Of a DNA stretch of 64,000 nt, positions 32,372-44,087 are shown one piece after another. This DNA comes from Pochonia chlamydosporia 170. Lineage: Eukaryota; Ascomycota; Sordariomycetes; Hypocreales; Clavicipitaceae. The first letter of the stretch is position 1, and every line of letters starts with the position of its first letter. A program made the translations under genes and the position numbers. The DNA is taken from assembly GCF_001653235.2 (NCBI RefSeq), contig NC_035791.1, positions 4,650,001-4,714,000 of the forward strand. The letters are read 5' to 3'. The notes under the pieces were generated by a model. The model was given only the letters and a program-made list of their open reading frames with translations, had not been told where the DNA came from and made no database searches.

Positions 32372-33982
32372 ATGGAAAAGTTCCCTGATCATATCGATGC
32401 GCCCCGTGTGCCCAATGGCATATCTCGATCTCCCAGCCCCTTGAAACCAGCGTCCGGCTATGGCCTTCCCAATGGCAGTATTTCACATTCCGATCGCCGG
32501 TCGGCAGCGCCTGCTGCAAAGAAGGAAAATGGTCACAGCCTCTCAGGGCTCAATGGTCATACTCAAAACCTCACGCCTTGGTCCGAGGGCTCAAGGCGAG
32601 GGCATGGTCGCCAAAAGAGCCTGAGTGACGCATTTCGAACCATTCGCACCAGAAAAGGGAGTGTCAGCCAGAATGCGCACGAGATTGCCGACGCCCTGCG
32701 CGCTCCCGTATCCCCCAAACTTGTTGTATGTCTTCACTCGCCCAACCCAAAACTTCTACTGCTGCTTCTTGTGTCGTCTGTCGCGTGTCTGGTTGCTGAT
32801 ATTGCCCTTCCTTGACAGATTCTCTGCCTCATGTGGTATACGTCTTCCGCCTTGACCAATACCTCCTCGAAATCCATCCTCAACGCCTTTGACAAACCCG
32901 CGACCTTGACTTTGGTCCAGTTTGCCTTTGTTTCGTCCCTCTGCATCTTGCTCGCATGGCTAGCAACTGTCTTCCCAGGCCTTCGCGACAGGGTCTCCGC
33001 TCTTCGACATCCTATCCGCCAACCATCTCGAGATGTGCTCATGGCTACATTGCCACTCGCGGCATTCCAGATTGGCGGTCACCTATTGAGTTCGACTGCC
33101 ACCGCCAAAATTCCCGTCTCGCTCGTCCATACGATTAAAGGGCTATCTCCGCTGTTCACGGTGCTAGCCTACAGAATCTTTTATGATATTCGATACCCAC
33201 AAGCAACTTATTGGTCCTTGATTCCTCTTACAATAGGAGTCATGCTCGCCTGTTCCGGAAAACACAGCTACGGAGGGCAAATGCTTGGAGTAATCCAGGC
33301 TCTTTTAGCCACTCTCATTTTCGTCACACAAAACATCGTTTCCAAGAAGATTTTCAACGAGGCTGCCAAGGCAGAGGCAGAAGGCCCCGGTGGTCGCTCC
33401 AAGAAGTTGGACAAGCTCAACTTGTTGTGCTATTCGTCAGGGATGGCATTCGTTGTGACGCTGCCTATCTGGTTCTGGAGCGAGGGAATCACCCTGCTGA
33501 AGGACTTCTTGCATGACGGTTCGCTGGATTTGAGCAACAAGAAAGACGCTATGGATCATGGCCGTCTAACTCTTGAATTCGTTTTCAATGGTGTATTTCA
33601 CTTTGCCCAGAATATTCTAGCCTTCATCCTGTTGTCCATGGTGTCACCAGTCACATACTCTGTGGCCAGCTTGATCAAGCGGGTGTTTGTTATTGTCATG
33701 GCCATTCTTTGGTTCCGGAGCCCCACGACGCCGATTCAAGCTGTCGGCATCGCCCTGACCTTCCTTGGGCTGTACTTGTATGATCGCTCAAGCGAGAGCA
33801 ACAGGGCTGATCGAAAGGCACGGCTAATGACCGAGTCTCGAGCAGGCTCTCCCTTGCTGCCCTTGGAGGAGAGGCCAAGCAGGCCAGGGAGTAGCATGAA
33901 TGGGGCGGCTGCCCGGCCGCTCAATGGAGGCTACTTCAGTTCTCTTTCGTCGGGGAACCACTCGAAAAAGTCAATTGACTAA
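32372..33982 (+). CDS. SLY41: SLY41-type TPT/DMT-family transporter
   Basis: Predicted 505-aa protein from exons 32372-32725 and 32819-33982, joined in phase 0 across a 93-nt intron. About 115 polar N-terminal residues are probably cytosolic. They are followed by at least eight hydrophobic helices: WYTSSALTNTSSKSILNAF, LTLVQFAFVSSLCILLAWLA, the AAFQIGGHLLSSTATAK motif, VHTIKGLSPLFTVLAYRIFY, LIPLTIGVMLACSG, and later FAQNILAFILLSMVSPVTYS and SLIKRVFVIVMAILWF. The pattern of two conserved lysine-containing helices (TIKGLSPLFTV and SLIKRVFVI) is that of triose-phosphate-translocator-like proteins. Yeast Sly41 sits in ER/Golgi membranes and is a multicopy suppressor of Ypt1 loss; substrate transport is not settled. 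The C-terminal 60 residues are again hydrophilic. Confidence 0.9.
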
Positions 33983-34709
33983 AACTTTTAAGCTCCCCAA
34001 TAGGATGGACAAGGCAGCTCCTTGAACCACTTTAGCAAAGCACAGATAAATGACGCGGACACTGCGGTTTGGAACTGGGGTATGAAAGCTTCGCCCAAGC
34101 CACGTTTGAAAAGCGGAAGACAAAAATTCAGTTCTCTTGTCATATTTGGGGCCATCTTGGATTGCTGGATTGCGTTGTCTTGTCTTTATTGGAATTGGAA
34201 AGCTGTGCTTTTTATTGCAATTGTGTTGTCCAGCCATCTACTAGAAACTCGGGTCTCTTTTGCATCGACAAAAGCACGCTGCGGCTTTTATTGGCGTTAA
34301 AATTTGTGTATGGTCAACAGAAAACAGGTAACTTGCATTCATTCATGCGAGTCGAACTTGTTTGTTATGGAGTGTGCGACTGTTTGGGCATTGGCTGCAC
34401 AGCCACGAGAGTCATAATGTGTAGCCACGTATGGGAGGTTACGGTGTTGATTTCCCGCCTTTTTGCTTTCTCATTTTTGTGACTTTCATCTATAGAGAGG
34501 GCATAGCATCAGCTATTTGGGATAAAATTGCTTCTTAGGGACGGTGGTTATGTATATACACCGGTTAGTCAAAATGGGTCTAAACAAAAAGCTCACGCGG
34601 AGCTTGCAAAATACTATAATTATGATTATGTTCATTATTCAGGTCATGTACAGCGTAAATATGCGCAGACGGTTGTCTCAGCGCAGTGTTGGCCAGCGAA
34701 ATTCGTTTG
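33983..34709. other. Convergent intergenic region
   Basis: 3' flanks of the SLY41-type and ORC5 genes. Short frames present have no resemblance to known proteins. Confidence 0.5.
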
Positions 34710-36397
34710 CTATTCAATGAGCCATTCCTCGATCTCAACCCCTATACTTCTCCCGATGCCCCTAATGGCTTCCCAGCCAACATTTATCCTCCATTTCCCG
34801 GACCTGTCCATAAGGTCTCCTGACCCAACTCTAACCAAGAGCCGAAGACTAGCCAATGTTGCCATAGTCATCCCTATATCACCATCCAAGCCTGCGGCGC
34901 CCACAGCACTCCCGTCGGGTAACCACTCGCCTCGGACGGCCTCCAATATTGCCATCATGCGTTCTAGAACAAATGCATGTGCGCCAAGAAGCTTTCTCGC
35001 AATCTTCCTATGCTTTGTCCGAGGGGTTCCTCGATTAGCAACAAAGCCGCCGCCACGACGGCGTTTGCGGCCGTGGTAATAGGTTGAAAAGAGCGTTAGA
35101 TCATGGCGTGTCGCATTGTGAGAGGCAAGATAGGCTGCCAGGAGAAGGAGACGTGCGGCAATGGGCAGCAGAGCAGTCAGATCCGATGCTGCGATGCTCA
35201 TGTTCTTGGGGAGACTTGAAGATGTTGTAACAACCCCAGGCTGCGGCGTTGCTGAGGGTTCCGGACGAACCGAGATGATGCTGGGATTTAAGAGTGATTC
35301 ATCTTGGAAATGTACCCGTGCTGCTATTAGTAATTTTGAGAACTCCTTTGGCGAGTGCGTTCCAGCGGTGACAGGAGCCGTAAATCGCGGCCAAAGAGCC
35401 CGGCAGCTGTGGCGAAAGGATGGCAGAGTGCGAGATGCGGACCGCACAAAGGCATCGTGAACAGCGGCACAGAAGCGAGTCCAAAGATCTGTTGTTTCTT
35501 GTTGCGTCGTACCGGGAATTGGGGCCGGTGGCGAGAGAGTGAGAATGCGGACAAACTCATGTTTTGTGTATGGAGGAAAGTGAAGATGTGCGGAGGCTGG
35601 AGTTCGAAGAAAACCGGCTGGTGGTGCTGTGACGATGAAGACGCAAGTGAGGCTAGGAATCTGTGATGAATTTAGTTAGCATGGTGGGCGGATTACGAAG
35701 CCTAGCATGATCTCTCGCCTCCATGACCAAACTCACAATCTCCGATAGACGGGCCAAGGCTGGCAGCAAGGTCGGCGGCGCATCTCTCTGGGTATCAACA
35801 GCGTCCAGCACTAAAACAAACCGCCATCTCGGATCTCTGGTAGGTTCCTTCAGCATTGTGCTCATGGCAACAGATAGCTGTGCCATGGTCTCGCAGCGTC
35901 TTTGTCTCGTGGGTCGTGCATTAGGGGTTGAACAAGACTTCCCGCCGGTTGCCGCATCCAATGGTAAAGCATCAGCTACGGAACCCACGATGCGCTCGAA
36001 TAAGTGCCTCGTTGTGATGCATTGCGCAGCATTGACAATGGTATACTTGAGTCCTCCGCTCTGTGCTTCCGTAGCAACGTGCTCGGCCAGCGTCTCGAGT
36101 AGCTGCCCGGTGATGGCTGATTTTCCCGTGGCTTCGGTGCCATGGAGGACGAGGTTTCGACAAGGCGCGGCGTTAGGCTGAAGGAGCACAAAGTAGTCAG
36201 TGGATTTGACTTTGAAGTCTTGTTGGAATGAGGTTGGCCTTGGATTCAACACAAGACACGAATACAAAGATCGTCTAGTGGAATGAACTCACATGGATGA
36301 GGGTTGCAAGCGATCTAATCTGATGAGAACGCCCAGGAAAGCTCTCCAGCAATGGCGTGAGAAGCTCCTCACCGGGCAACTGAAAAAGGGACCCCAT
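34710..36397 (-). CDS. ORC5: Origin recognition complex subunit 5
   Basis: Predicted 498-aa protein from exons 36293-36397, 35737-36177 and 34710-35660, all joined in phase 0. The start at 36397 gives MGSLFQLPGEELLTPLLES, the usual ORC5 opening, then SHQIRSLATLIH. The AAA+ core has Walker A GTEATGKS (in LVLHGTEATGKSAITGQLLE) and a Walker B-like FVLVLDAVD. The middle exon junction yields LSEIPSLTCVFIVTAPPAGF, and the C-terminal winged-helix region ends with WEAIRGIGRSIGVEIEEWL. ORC5 is one of the AAA+ subunits of the replication-origin binding complex. An in-frame-independent upstream reading frame MSIFASQLGQLQQPVQ (36482-36532) ends 84 bases before the ORC5 ATG and would be a uORF if transcribed. 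Confidence 0.93.
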
Positions 36398-36996
36398 TTG
36401 CAGATGTCATCCGGTGGCAGATGACGGTTGAGGGGACCAGTTGAAGTCAAGTCAAAATGATGTGATATCTTTGTCACCAACTCACTGTACTGGCTGCTGA
36501 AGCTGGCCAAGCTGACTGGCAAAAATAGACATTGACGGCAGTTGTTTGGTGGTTAACTGGTGCGCGTCATCAAATGATATTGACCACATGTGCAGACTTT
36601 AAGCTGGGCAACGCGTCAAGCAAAGTTGAGGGCCGTGAGACGCGTTTTTTTTTATGACCAGACAGAAACCAGACTAGATGCAGCGACGTCAGAAACCCCC
36701 ACACACACAGTCCGTCCGGTCTGCTCATTTTCCCCCACCATACCAGACCCGACCACAACAGACATCATCATTCATCACCAAAAGCAAACCAGTAGACTCA
36801 CTTGTATCTTACCATTGTTCAATTTGTGCCATCTGTCATCCCGGACAAATATTATATCCTGATTGTTTATTGGGTTATTTGATTCTTCCTCACTTCCATC
36901 CCTCCTTCTATATATGCTCCCGTTTGGTAAGCCGTATACTCAAAATGCACCTGTTTGCCAGTAAAATTCGAGTTTCCCAGACGCCATACTAATGCT
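36398..36996. other. Region between ORC5 and MMS22
   Basis: Head-to-tail spacer: MMS22 ends at its left edge on the same strand and ORC5 starts beyond it. Contains a T-run (36646-36655), CCAGACC-like sequence near 36744 and the possible ORC5 uORF at 36482-36532. Confidence 0.5.
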
Positions 36997-39900
36997 TCAA
37001 AATACAACGCTTCCATGATGCTTATGAATTGGTCCATGGGCATTCGCCTTGTACCACCACCAAATCCACTCATGTATCGCTTCGTTCAATTCGTTAACTG
37101 GACCTCCTTCTAATGTCCATCCCTCAAATGTTGCCACAGTACCTGGTGTTGCGCCTTTCTGTTGGCCAGGTATTTGTATTGTAACCCTGTCACCTGTCAC
37201 CGTCCAATTTTTCCTCACATCCTCGACAATACTCTTGGCAAAATCCACAACGTCCGAGTGTAAGTGGTGCTCCTCGCTTTGGATGCTCCCCACGCCCGCT
37301 AGAAGGCCTTGAGCTTCCACGACACTATTCCGTCTCTCTTCTGTCTTTGACTTCTCCAAATAAACCTCGCACTTTGAAATGATAGCCCAAAGTTCAGTCA
37401 GTAGGCTCCACAATGCGATCCAGTGCTCCGGTCTTTGGGTTGACATTGACAGCACATGAATGGATGGCCAAAGCAAATTTGCGAGACCGATTGTTTGCCT
37501 CAGTACATGAACCTGAGTTCTAGTACAGGTCCCTCTAACCCCAGATAGACCCTTCATCCCGTTGAGTATAGCCTGTACCATAGTACAGAGTGAGGGCAGG
37601 TCGTCAGAATCGAGCTCGAGTGCCATGGCCATGCCGGCTAACCGAAGTTCGAAAGCCTCCATGTAGATGTCCAGTAATGGAAAGGCATTGTACTCCTCAA
37701 AAGAAGCTTTGACGATGGCCGGCATCATTCTCGAGATTATGAATGTCTTGATGCCGCTGCTGCACATGCCCCTGTACAACAACTGGACTTCTTCTGGCAA
37801 CTTGTTGTTGAAGATGGAAAACTTTGCATTGTTGAACAGGAAATGAAAGAGTTGCCGGCCAACACGGGACTCGCCCTCTTGCAGTCGCAGGCCGTACGAC
37901 TTCAAATTGGCAACTTTCAGTTGAGGATCTTCGGCTGGTGGCCAGTATTCTTTGCTTATTTGACAGAAGTAGTTGTCAACCGCGCATATATCCGATCCGT
38001 GTGTCTTAATTAGGGAAATTACGTCTTGAACAAAGACCACGTAACTTTCATGCTCCTTTTGTCTCTGCGCCGTATTCTTCAGGTTTCCTCTGATTTGCTC
38101 CATCGCCAATTTCAGTGATGATGAATACTCTCCGACCAATATACTGCGAAGGTCAGGTCCAGCATCTCGAACAGCTTTACGCATCGTTGAGATCGCATAC
38201 TCCAATAAATCCCGGTTGATATTATAATCAGACTGAACAGAAATGGATGTGATTCCTTCTGGTAGAAATGTACGTCCATGACGACGAAGCTCTTGGCCAA
38301 GTTCGATCTCATATTTCAAGAATGCGCGAGGCTTGACGAGCGACAAGATCCAAAATTCACAAAGAGTGAACCCAGCTTCATCGAAATCATCAATATCATA
38401 TCGTAGCAGGGTCAAGGCGAACAGGACCATGAATTGCCGTTGACGTAGATCCAGCTTGTGTGGTGATTCATTGAATACCTGATACTTGCCCTTGAACACC
38501 CCAGAAAGCTGTATCAGGCCTCCATTGATATATCGCATGCACATTCGTGCAGCAAGGACGACAATTCGTTCTGAGCATTCGGCCTGCTCTTGGAAAGCAG
38601 TGTGGCGACCGGACTCATCTAGAGACATTGACAAGACGCACCTCGCCATGCCGAAAAAGGCTCTAGATAGGTGCGCATCTAGGACCAGCAACGCATCGTC
38701 CGCTACCGCTGAGTTAGAAATCTGGCTTTCGCTTTGTTGACTCTCGTCATCTGCTTTAAAATCATCGATCTTCGAGAGCATCGTGTCAAGGATTGCTAAG
38801 GACGCTTTTAGCACTGCCCATGTAAGCTCTGTATGTCCCGCTGCAAAGTGTGTGAAAATGGTTTGTAACTGGTGTAGATTCCAAGCGAAAGTGGCTGCCT
38901 GTAGGTTGGGGGCATGTTGGATGGCATCCAACGACGAAGTAAGCGATGCGTACAGCACATCAATCAAAGCAGCTTTATTGACAGAAACTGCAGTGTGAAC
39001 CATTTCGGCGGTGATCGAGTGGCTTGCTTCTTCACCAAGGGTCGACAGTTGTTGCGCAACTTCAGACGCTACAGAATTAAATTGTTTGAGAATCTGTTCA
39101 AAGAACGATCCTCGCCATTTATGAAATGCCTTCCACGATACTCCGATTTCGCCCGATGCAATGTTAAAACGTGCAAGTTGAGTCCAGGCACGAAGATTGA
39201 TCAGGCAGGCTTCTTTGTGAGAATCTGCCGGGTCCACGAGATTCTGAATAAGAACCGGAGACGGTCGACAATCTGGCGGCGCAGCCCAGAAAAGCGTGCA
39301 CAGCAGGTCGTGATGATTTCTCAAGGCTGCCAAGTCACGCGCGTGTACAATTTCGTCTTTGCGGTGTTGTCGATTATGGTTGGGCACGGTTCTTGTCACA
39401 AGATTGCCGATATCTTTGACGGATCCAACCTCTCTCAGCTTCCTTATTGCAACTGCCACAAGTTTCAAGAATACGTGGAAACATGGGTCTTCCCGTTCAA
39501 TCTCCAAATTTGGACGTGAATTCAGGTTCTCGAGGAATTTTGGGGATTTGTATACTTCTTCATTTCGAAGGTGCGCGAGTTGTTGCGAGCCAAAGAAGTC
39601 AAATACAAGGCCAACGACACTGACACATTTCCGCCAACCCCACTCTTGAACAAGGTAATGACACCTTCCGATGAGAGCTCGGCAGTAATTGTTGAAGCTA
39701 GCAGCTTGTCGTGGGTTTCGTTCATACAGTTGGAAAACTTGTCTAAGAAGCTTGTGTGGAATCGCCCATCCATCGCCCGATACACTCTGTCGCCGTCCAG
39801 AAACTAGTACACCAGTGTTGCCGAACTCCACGAGGGGAAGTAGCGTAAACATACGCTCCCAAATGCGTTCGTGATCCTGCGCATTGTGACGAGACAGCTC

Positions 39901-42900
39901 CTGGTCTGGGGCGAGTGGACGCTGAGCCACATCCCAGAAAGAAGATCGCGGAATTTGTGCTAAGTCCAAGACCTTCATAGTCACCACCCAAGAGTGAATT
40001 AGCGGGGAGTCATTTCGAATTCCACCTTCTCTATACCGCTTGGTTTGTAGCTTGATGTAGAGCTCTTGAAGGTTCCCGATGCCAAGTCTAATAAGAATCA
40101 CAATACCAGTTGTCGCCATGCTCTGAACGAGCTTTTCCATTGAAAATTGTTCAGCCATTAGTGATGAATCTTGGGCACAAATCCGTAATGTAAGGAATGC
40201 TATCAGTAATAGTCGGTCGTATATCGGCAAAACTTGGCTAATGTTGTCATTACTGATACTAGCCGTGGTTCTGGTGGCAGAATCAATGCGATCATTGAAA
40301 TTCTCTAGGCACTCACGAGTTCGAGAGATGAAGGATAGTCGTTGATGCCGTTCCATGAAAGTAATGGAGTCTTTGACATAACTCAACACAAAACTCGCAA
40401 CTTGCGATGGAGCTGTCGCATTCTCCCGCGCATCAAGCTTTCCAGTCAGCCAAGCCTCAGCATATTCTGCAATATAGTCAAGCACCACTCCTAATTCTGA
40501 AGAAGTTTGCTCATTCCACAAGCCCCATCTGAGAATGTGGTTGTTAAACAATAGGGACGTAACTGGACGTGCTTCTGACCACCCTATCGGCAGGTTGAAG
40601 GTTTCGCAAAAAGAAAGCTCACCGCTTCCAATGAGAGTAGATTCATGGAAGAAAACATCCGGATGAAGCGGAAAACTTTCAAAATGATGGGTGTACTGAG
40701 TGCCATAAGGCCCCAAGCCATTTAACTTTGCTTCGGGAAGCTCAGCATCAGACACAGGTTGTTCCGCGAAATACACTTCTGGCACTGGATCTCTGGCGTG
40801 GCTGTATTGAGGCGCGTCCAGGTCGATCCGTTGGGGCGCAGCTTTCCTGTGATTTCGCGATCCATAAAGTCTTCTCAACTTATTTTTCCTTGCCTTTGAT
40901 ACATCGGAGGCAGGCGTCGTTGGATCTTGAGGTCTGGCTGACATGGACGATGAGTCACTCCTGTCCCTTCCCGATGCAGATTTGCCATTTTGATACAGTC
41001 GATCCAATAGTTTCTTCCGGGAATTGAAGTCAGACTTCGTCATTTGAGCAATTGCGCCTGTCTCCAACTGCGCTGGGCGAGTTGAAATTGGGAGATATCT
41101 CTCTCCTGGGAAGCCACTTCTCTGAATGCTCTTCGGCTTTTGTCGTTCAAGTTCATCCCGGCTGGAGATATACCTGATAGATCCGCCGTGGCTTACCTGC
41201 TTGATGAGTTTTCTAGATACGTCGGCTCTGTGGTGTGTCCTCGTCAAATCGCGAGCATCTGTGTTTCCTGAAACTTCTGAAAGTACGCTAAGGTGTCGTT
41301 TCCTTTCAAAAGATTTCGTCATTGCAGTGACTGAATCGCGTGGCTTGATGGCACCGGATCGCCAACTGTTCAACACTGTAACCGCGTCAAGTTGATCCTG
41401 CCGAGTTGCAAGCTGGATGGTCTTGGTGTTTGGCCTTGAACGACCTTGGTTCCGCCGCCTCCTCGCGGTCCTGGCTGCAATCTTGAGGAATCGTGGCGCA
41501 TCTGGTTGAATTGTATCCAAAATACTGAGACTCGGAGGCAACTTCCTAATTGGTCTTTGGACAATGCTCTTAGAAGCATAGTTTCTCTTTTGTCTTGAAG
41601 GGTGCCGGTGCTGGACATTCTCAGAACGCGAGCTGCCCGACGTGCCTCGCGTTCCAGCTTCACGCCACGGCGCCTTAACTGCAACTTGCTTCTCTTTTCT
41701 GTGGCCTTGTTTTGGCGCGAGATCCCGTCGCTTCGGTCGTTTCTTGGGAGCTGCATTCAAGCTATCTGTCAGCTTCAGCTGGCGCTTCCTGGATGGTTTC
41801 GAGAGCATGAAGTCGATCGCATCGTCCTCTACGACCGAGACGTCTTCGTCGTCTCCTAAATGCACCATAGACTCTAAATTCAGATGGCCAGCGAGAGTAA
41901 CTGTCGACCTAGGCTGGCTGTCAGATTTATTTGCATTGGTTGATGAAACAATTGGAACGACTTCATGGTCTGATTCATCATCAAACATTGGGATTGGAGT
42001 GCTTCCCAAAGCACCTTGTCGTAGTTGGGCAACACCACGCCTGTTTTCCCTCCCAGGAGATCGGAGGAACCGAGTTCGGCTCTTCAGAGACTTTTTGGCA
42101 TTCTCTTGTCCAGCTTGTTGGTCGAGACGTAGCCATGATGCAGGAAGTACACCTCGTATTCGACGACTCATTGTTGTCACAGCTTCGTTGTCACTGACAG
42201 AAAAGCTATCATCATCCGACGATGTAGGATCGCTGATCTCAGAGACAGTCCTGCCACGCCGGCCGTCTTCGCTTGAAGAGGCATGTGTAGTATGGTTTCC
42301 GGTACTCGGCTGTATAGCTGCCGCGGCACCAGCTGCCGGAGTTTTGGGTGTTTCGACTAGTAGGTCTGAATTAATAGGGGAACCTTGCAATGGTCCCGGG
42401 GTGTTCAATGAAGGCGAAAGTGAGGTGAATGGGGATTTTGGGTTCAAAACTCCCGAAGTTGAGTCACCATCGATTGGATCACTGGAAATAATACTCCTTC
42501 TCATCCGTTTGCGTGTGGAGGACTTGAGTGGTGTTGAGATCCTTTTGTGTAGCTTTGTCGAGGTGAGTTTGGGAGGCTTTCTGAGTAATTCATCTAAAGC
42601 TGGAAGGTCCTGATCTAAAACACTGGTGTTATCCGTCTCTCCCTGGGAGCTGACCGGGCTACTAGCTGCAGGGCCTCTGTTTGTTGGTGAGTGCCTTGGG
42701 GGTGTTGAGGGCAGCAAAAGTAAATCGTCCTGGGTTTCCGAAGGCTCTGCGTCATATAGTGGAGGAATATTGGTGATATCTGGTTGAACAGACTCTTGGC
42801 TCTCTTCCTGAAAGTCGCCATCCTGTGACAATCCTCCCGATAGATGGTCTCGCTTCCTTCGCTCATTTTCGATGGCCATTCGTAAAGGCTTAACGCCATG

Positions 42901-43500
42901 TAACTTCAAGAAGCTACTATACTGAGCATTCTCGAGCAGATACGGGTGCTCTTGGATGGGTTTTCGCGGACGCAACGATCGTTCGTATCGAGCAGCTACT
43001 CGCTGAGCCTCAAAAGTCTCAGCCATTTGACTCAACAGTCCGGATTCGTCGAGAGGTAACTGGCTCCGGGGAGCATGCCCCGGTGGTGACGGCGTAAAAT
43101 CTAACGATGCCGTACGGCTGGGACAAGGCTTTATTTGTAGATGGTCTGCTCGATCGACGTCTTCCTGTTCAAGGATTTTGGCGTCTCGCTGAGGGCCGTC
43201 GCCTAAGGTGAAGTCGTCGAGAGGAGGTAGCTCATCTTCACTAGGGGGAGATGACAAGGGCGACGATATTGCAGGGCTAGGCAGATTTTCATCGCATGGA
43301 GTCGAGACGGCGGGCGCTTGTGAATCCGCAAGGACATCGTCGGTTGGCGAGTCTGGGAAATCCCAAATATCCTGTTCTACGTCGTCCGTTAGGGCAGGTT
43401 TGGCAGCCGCCAGATTCGACTGAGAATCAAACTGCTCGCCGTAGAAGCCCTCATCATCTTCTGAATCTGGGACTTCACCCAATTCTTTCCAGTTTGCCAT
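36997..43500 (-). CDS. MMS22: Mus7/MMS22 family DNA-repair protein
   Basis: Predicted 2167-aa single-exon protein. The frame extends nine bases further to 43509, but the first ATG is at 43500 in good context (G at -3, G at +4) and gives MANWKELGEVPDSEDDEGF, an acidic opening typical of the family. The N-terminal 900 residues are polar, disordered and rich in SP/TP sites and basic clusters. The C-terminal 1200 residues look helical (for example LLRQVFQLYERNPRQAASFN, LDAIQHAPNLQAATFAWNLH) and match the Mus7/MMS22 region. The family works with the Rtt101/Cul4-type ubiquitin ligase downstream of H3K56 acetylation to protect stalled replication forks. No intron is needed anywhere in 6.5 kb. Confidence 0.9.
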   Translation of the reverse strand: MANWKELGEVPDSEDDEGFYGEQFDSQSNLAAAKPALTDDVEQDIWDFPDSPTDDVLADSQAPAVSTPCDENLPSPAISSPLSSPPSEDELPPLDDFTLGDGPQRDAKILEQEDVDRADHLQIKPCPSRTASLDFTPSPPGHAPRSQLPLDESGLLSQMAETFEAQRVAARYERSLRPRKPIQEHPYLLENAQYSSFLKLHGVKPLRMAIENERRKRDHLSGGLSQDGDFQEESQESVQPDITNIPPLYDAEPSETQDDLLLLPSTPPRHSPTNRGPAASSPVSSQGETDNTSVLDQDLPALDELLRKPPKLTSTKLHKRISTPLKSSTRKRMRRSIISSDPIDGDSTSGVLNPKSPFTSLSPSLNTPGPLQGSPINSDLLVETPKTPAAGAAAAIQPSTGNHTTHASSSEDGRRGRTVSEISDPTSSDDDSFSVSDNEAVTTMSRRIRGVLPASWLRLDQQAGQENAKKSLKSRTRFLRSPGRENRRGVAQLRQGALGSTPIPMFDDESDHEVVPIVSSTNANKSDSQPRSTVTLAGHLNLESMVHLGDDEDVSVVEDDAIDFMLSKPSRKRQLKLTDSLNAAPKKRPKRRDLAPKQGHRKEKQVAVKAPWREAGTRGTSGSSRSENVQHRHPSRQKRNYASKSIVQRPIRKLPPSLSILDTIQPDAPRFLKIAARTARRRRNQGRSRPNTKTIQLATRQDQLDAVTVLNSWRSGAIKPRDSVTAMTKSFERKRHLSVLSEVSGNTDARDLTRTHHRADVSRKLIKQVSHGGSIRYISSRDELERQKPKSIQRSGFPGERYLPISTRPAQLETGAIAQMTKSDFNSRKKLLDRLYQNGKSASGRDRSDSSSMSARPQDPTTPASDVSKARKNKLRRLYGSRNHRKAAPQRIDLDAPQYSHARDPVPEVYFAEQPVSDAELPEAKLNGLGPYGTQYTHHFESFPLHPDVFFHESTLIGSGELSFCETFNLPIGWSEARPVTSLLFNNHILRWGLWNEQTSSELGVVLDYIAEYAEAWLTGKLDARENATAPSQVASFVLSYVKDSITFMERHQRLSFISRTRECLENFNDRIDSATRTTASISNDNISQVLPIYDRLLLIAFLTLRICAQDSSLMAEQFSMEKLVQSMATTGIVILIRLGIGNLQELYIKLQTKRYREGGIRNDSPLIHSWVVTMKVLDLAQIPRSSFWDVAQRPLAPDQELSRHNAQDHERIWERMFTLLPLVEFGNTGVLVSGRRQSVSGDGWAIPHKLLRQVFQLYERNPRQAASFNNYCRALIGRCHYLVQEWGWRKCVSVVGLVFDFFGSQQLAHLRNEEVYKSPKFLENLNSRPNLEIEREDPCFHVFLKLVAVAIRKLREVGSVKDIGNLVTRTVPNHNRQHRKDEIVHARDLAALRNHHDLLCTLFWAAPPDCRPSPVLIQNLVDPADSHKEACLINLRAWTQLARFNIASGEIGVSWKAFHKWRGSFFEQILKQFNSVASEVAQQLSTLGEEASHSITAEMVHTAVSVNKAALIDVLYASLTSSLDAIQHAPNLQAATFAWNLHQLQTIFTHFAAGHTELTWAVLKASLAILDTMLSKIDDFKADDESQQSESQISNSAVADDALLVLDAHLSRAFFGMARCVLSMSLDESGRHTAFQEQAECSERIVVLAARMCMRYINGGLIQLSGVFKGKYQVFNESPHKLDLRQRQFMVLFALTLLRYDIDDFDEAGFTLCEFWILSLVKPRAFLKYEIELGQELRRHGRTFLPEGITSISVQSDYNINRDLLEYAISTMRKAVRDAGPDLRSILVGEYSSSLKLAMEQIRGNLKNTAQRQKEHESYVVFVQDVISLIKTHGSDICAVDNYFCQISKEYWPPAEDPQLKVANLKSYGLRLQEGESRVGRQLFHFLFNNAKFSIFNNKLPEEVQLLYRGMCSSGIKTFIISRMMPAIVKASFEEYNAFPLLDIYMEAFELRLAGMAMALELDSDDLPSLCTMVQAILNGMKGLSGVRGTCTRTQVHVLRQTIGLANLLWPSIHVLSMSTQRPEHWIALWSLLTELWAIISKCEVYLEKSKTEERRNSVVEAQGLLAGVGSIQSEEHHLHSDVVDFAKSIVEDVRKNWTVTGDRVTIQIPGQQKGATPGTVATFEGWTLEGGPVNELNEAIHEWIWWWYKANAHGPIHKHHGSVVF

Positions 43501-44087
43501 GACCTCCACCGCTCATTGTTTCTGGGGTTGCTAACGAGAAAAAAGACGAGATCAGACCACAGACGCAACAGCATGCCAAGCAAAGAGAAAGCATGGAACA
43601 CAATGCATGCCAAGTTGATTGGAAATTGACGGGCCAGTTCCTAGTTGTGATGCATCTGAGGACCAAATTGAATGTCCAAGCTGTTGTACAGGTTATACGC
43701 CTTGCTGTGGCATGACTCCATTTCTTTCAACAAAGTTTCGTTTCGTTTCGTTTTTCAACACGCTTGATGAAGGGGAGACGCGTTATGGAGGCTGCACGCG
43801 CTTTGCCATGTGGGGCAGAACCATCAATGTTCAAAAAGTCAAGTCTGCATGTGGCACCAGAAGACGGTAGGGCCAACTGGTCTGTGCTTGGTTGAGGTGA
43901 GTGTAGTGCTCAGTGGGTCTGGTCGATCCCGGACCTGCATGTGGACATCTGTAACGACAGGAGGACCAGTTGACCATGGCCAAAATATGTTCACGGATTC
44001 AGACATCATCAGCTCCTTTCAACCCAAGTTTCACCACAACCTCTTGACTTCAAGCCCATCGCAGACACCTGACACTCGTCTAACAAC
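43501..44087. other. Divergent promoter region, MMS22 / microprotein
   Basis: Contains tandem TTTCG units (about 43736-43754). Frames on the plus strand near 43619-44091 show no family resemblance. Confidence 0.5.

Noticed and set aside
41642..42613. 323-codon frame antisense to MMS22
   Set aside because: Lies wholly opposite the MMS22 coding sequence; no recognisable domain, explained by the codon bias of the real strand.
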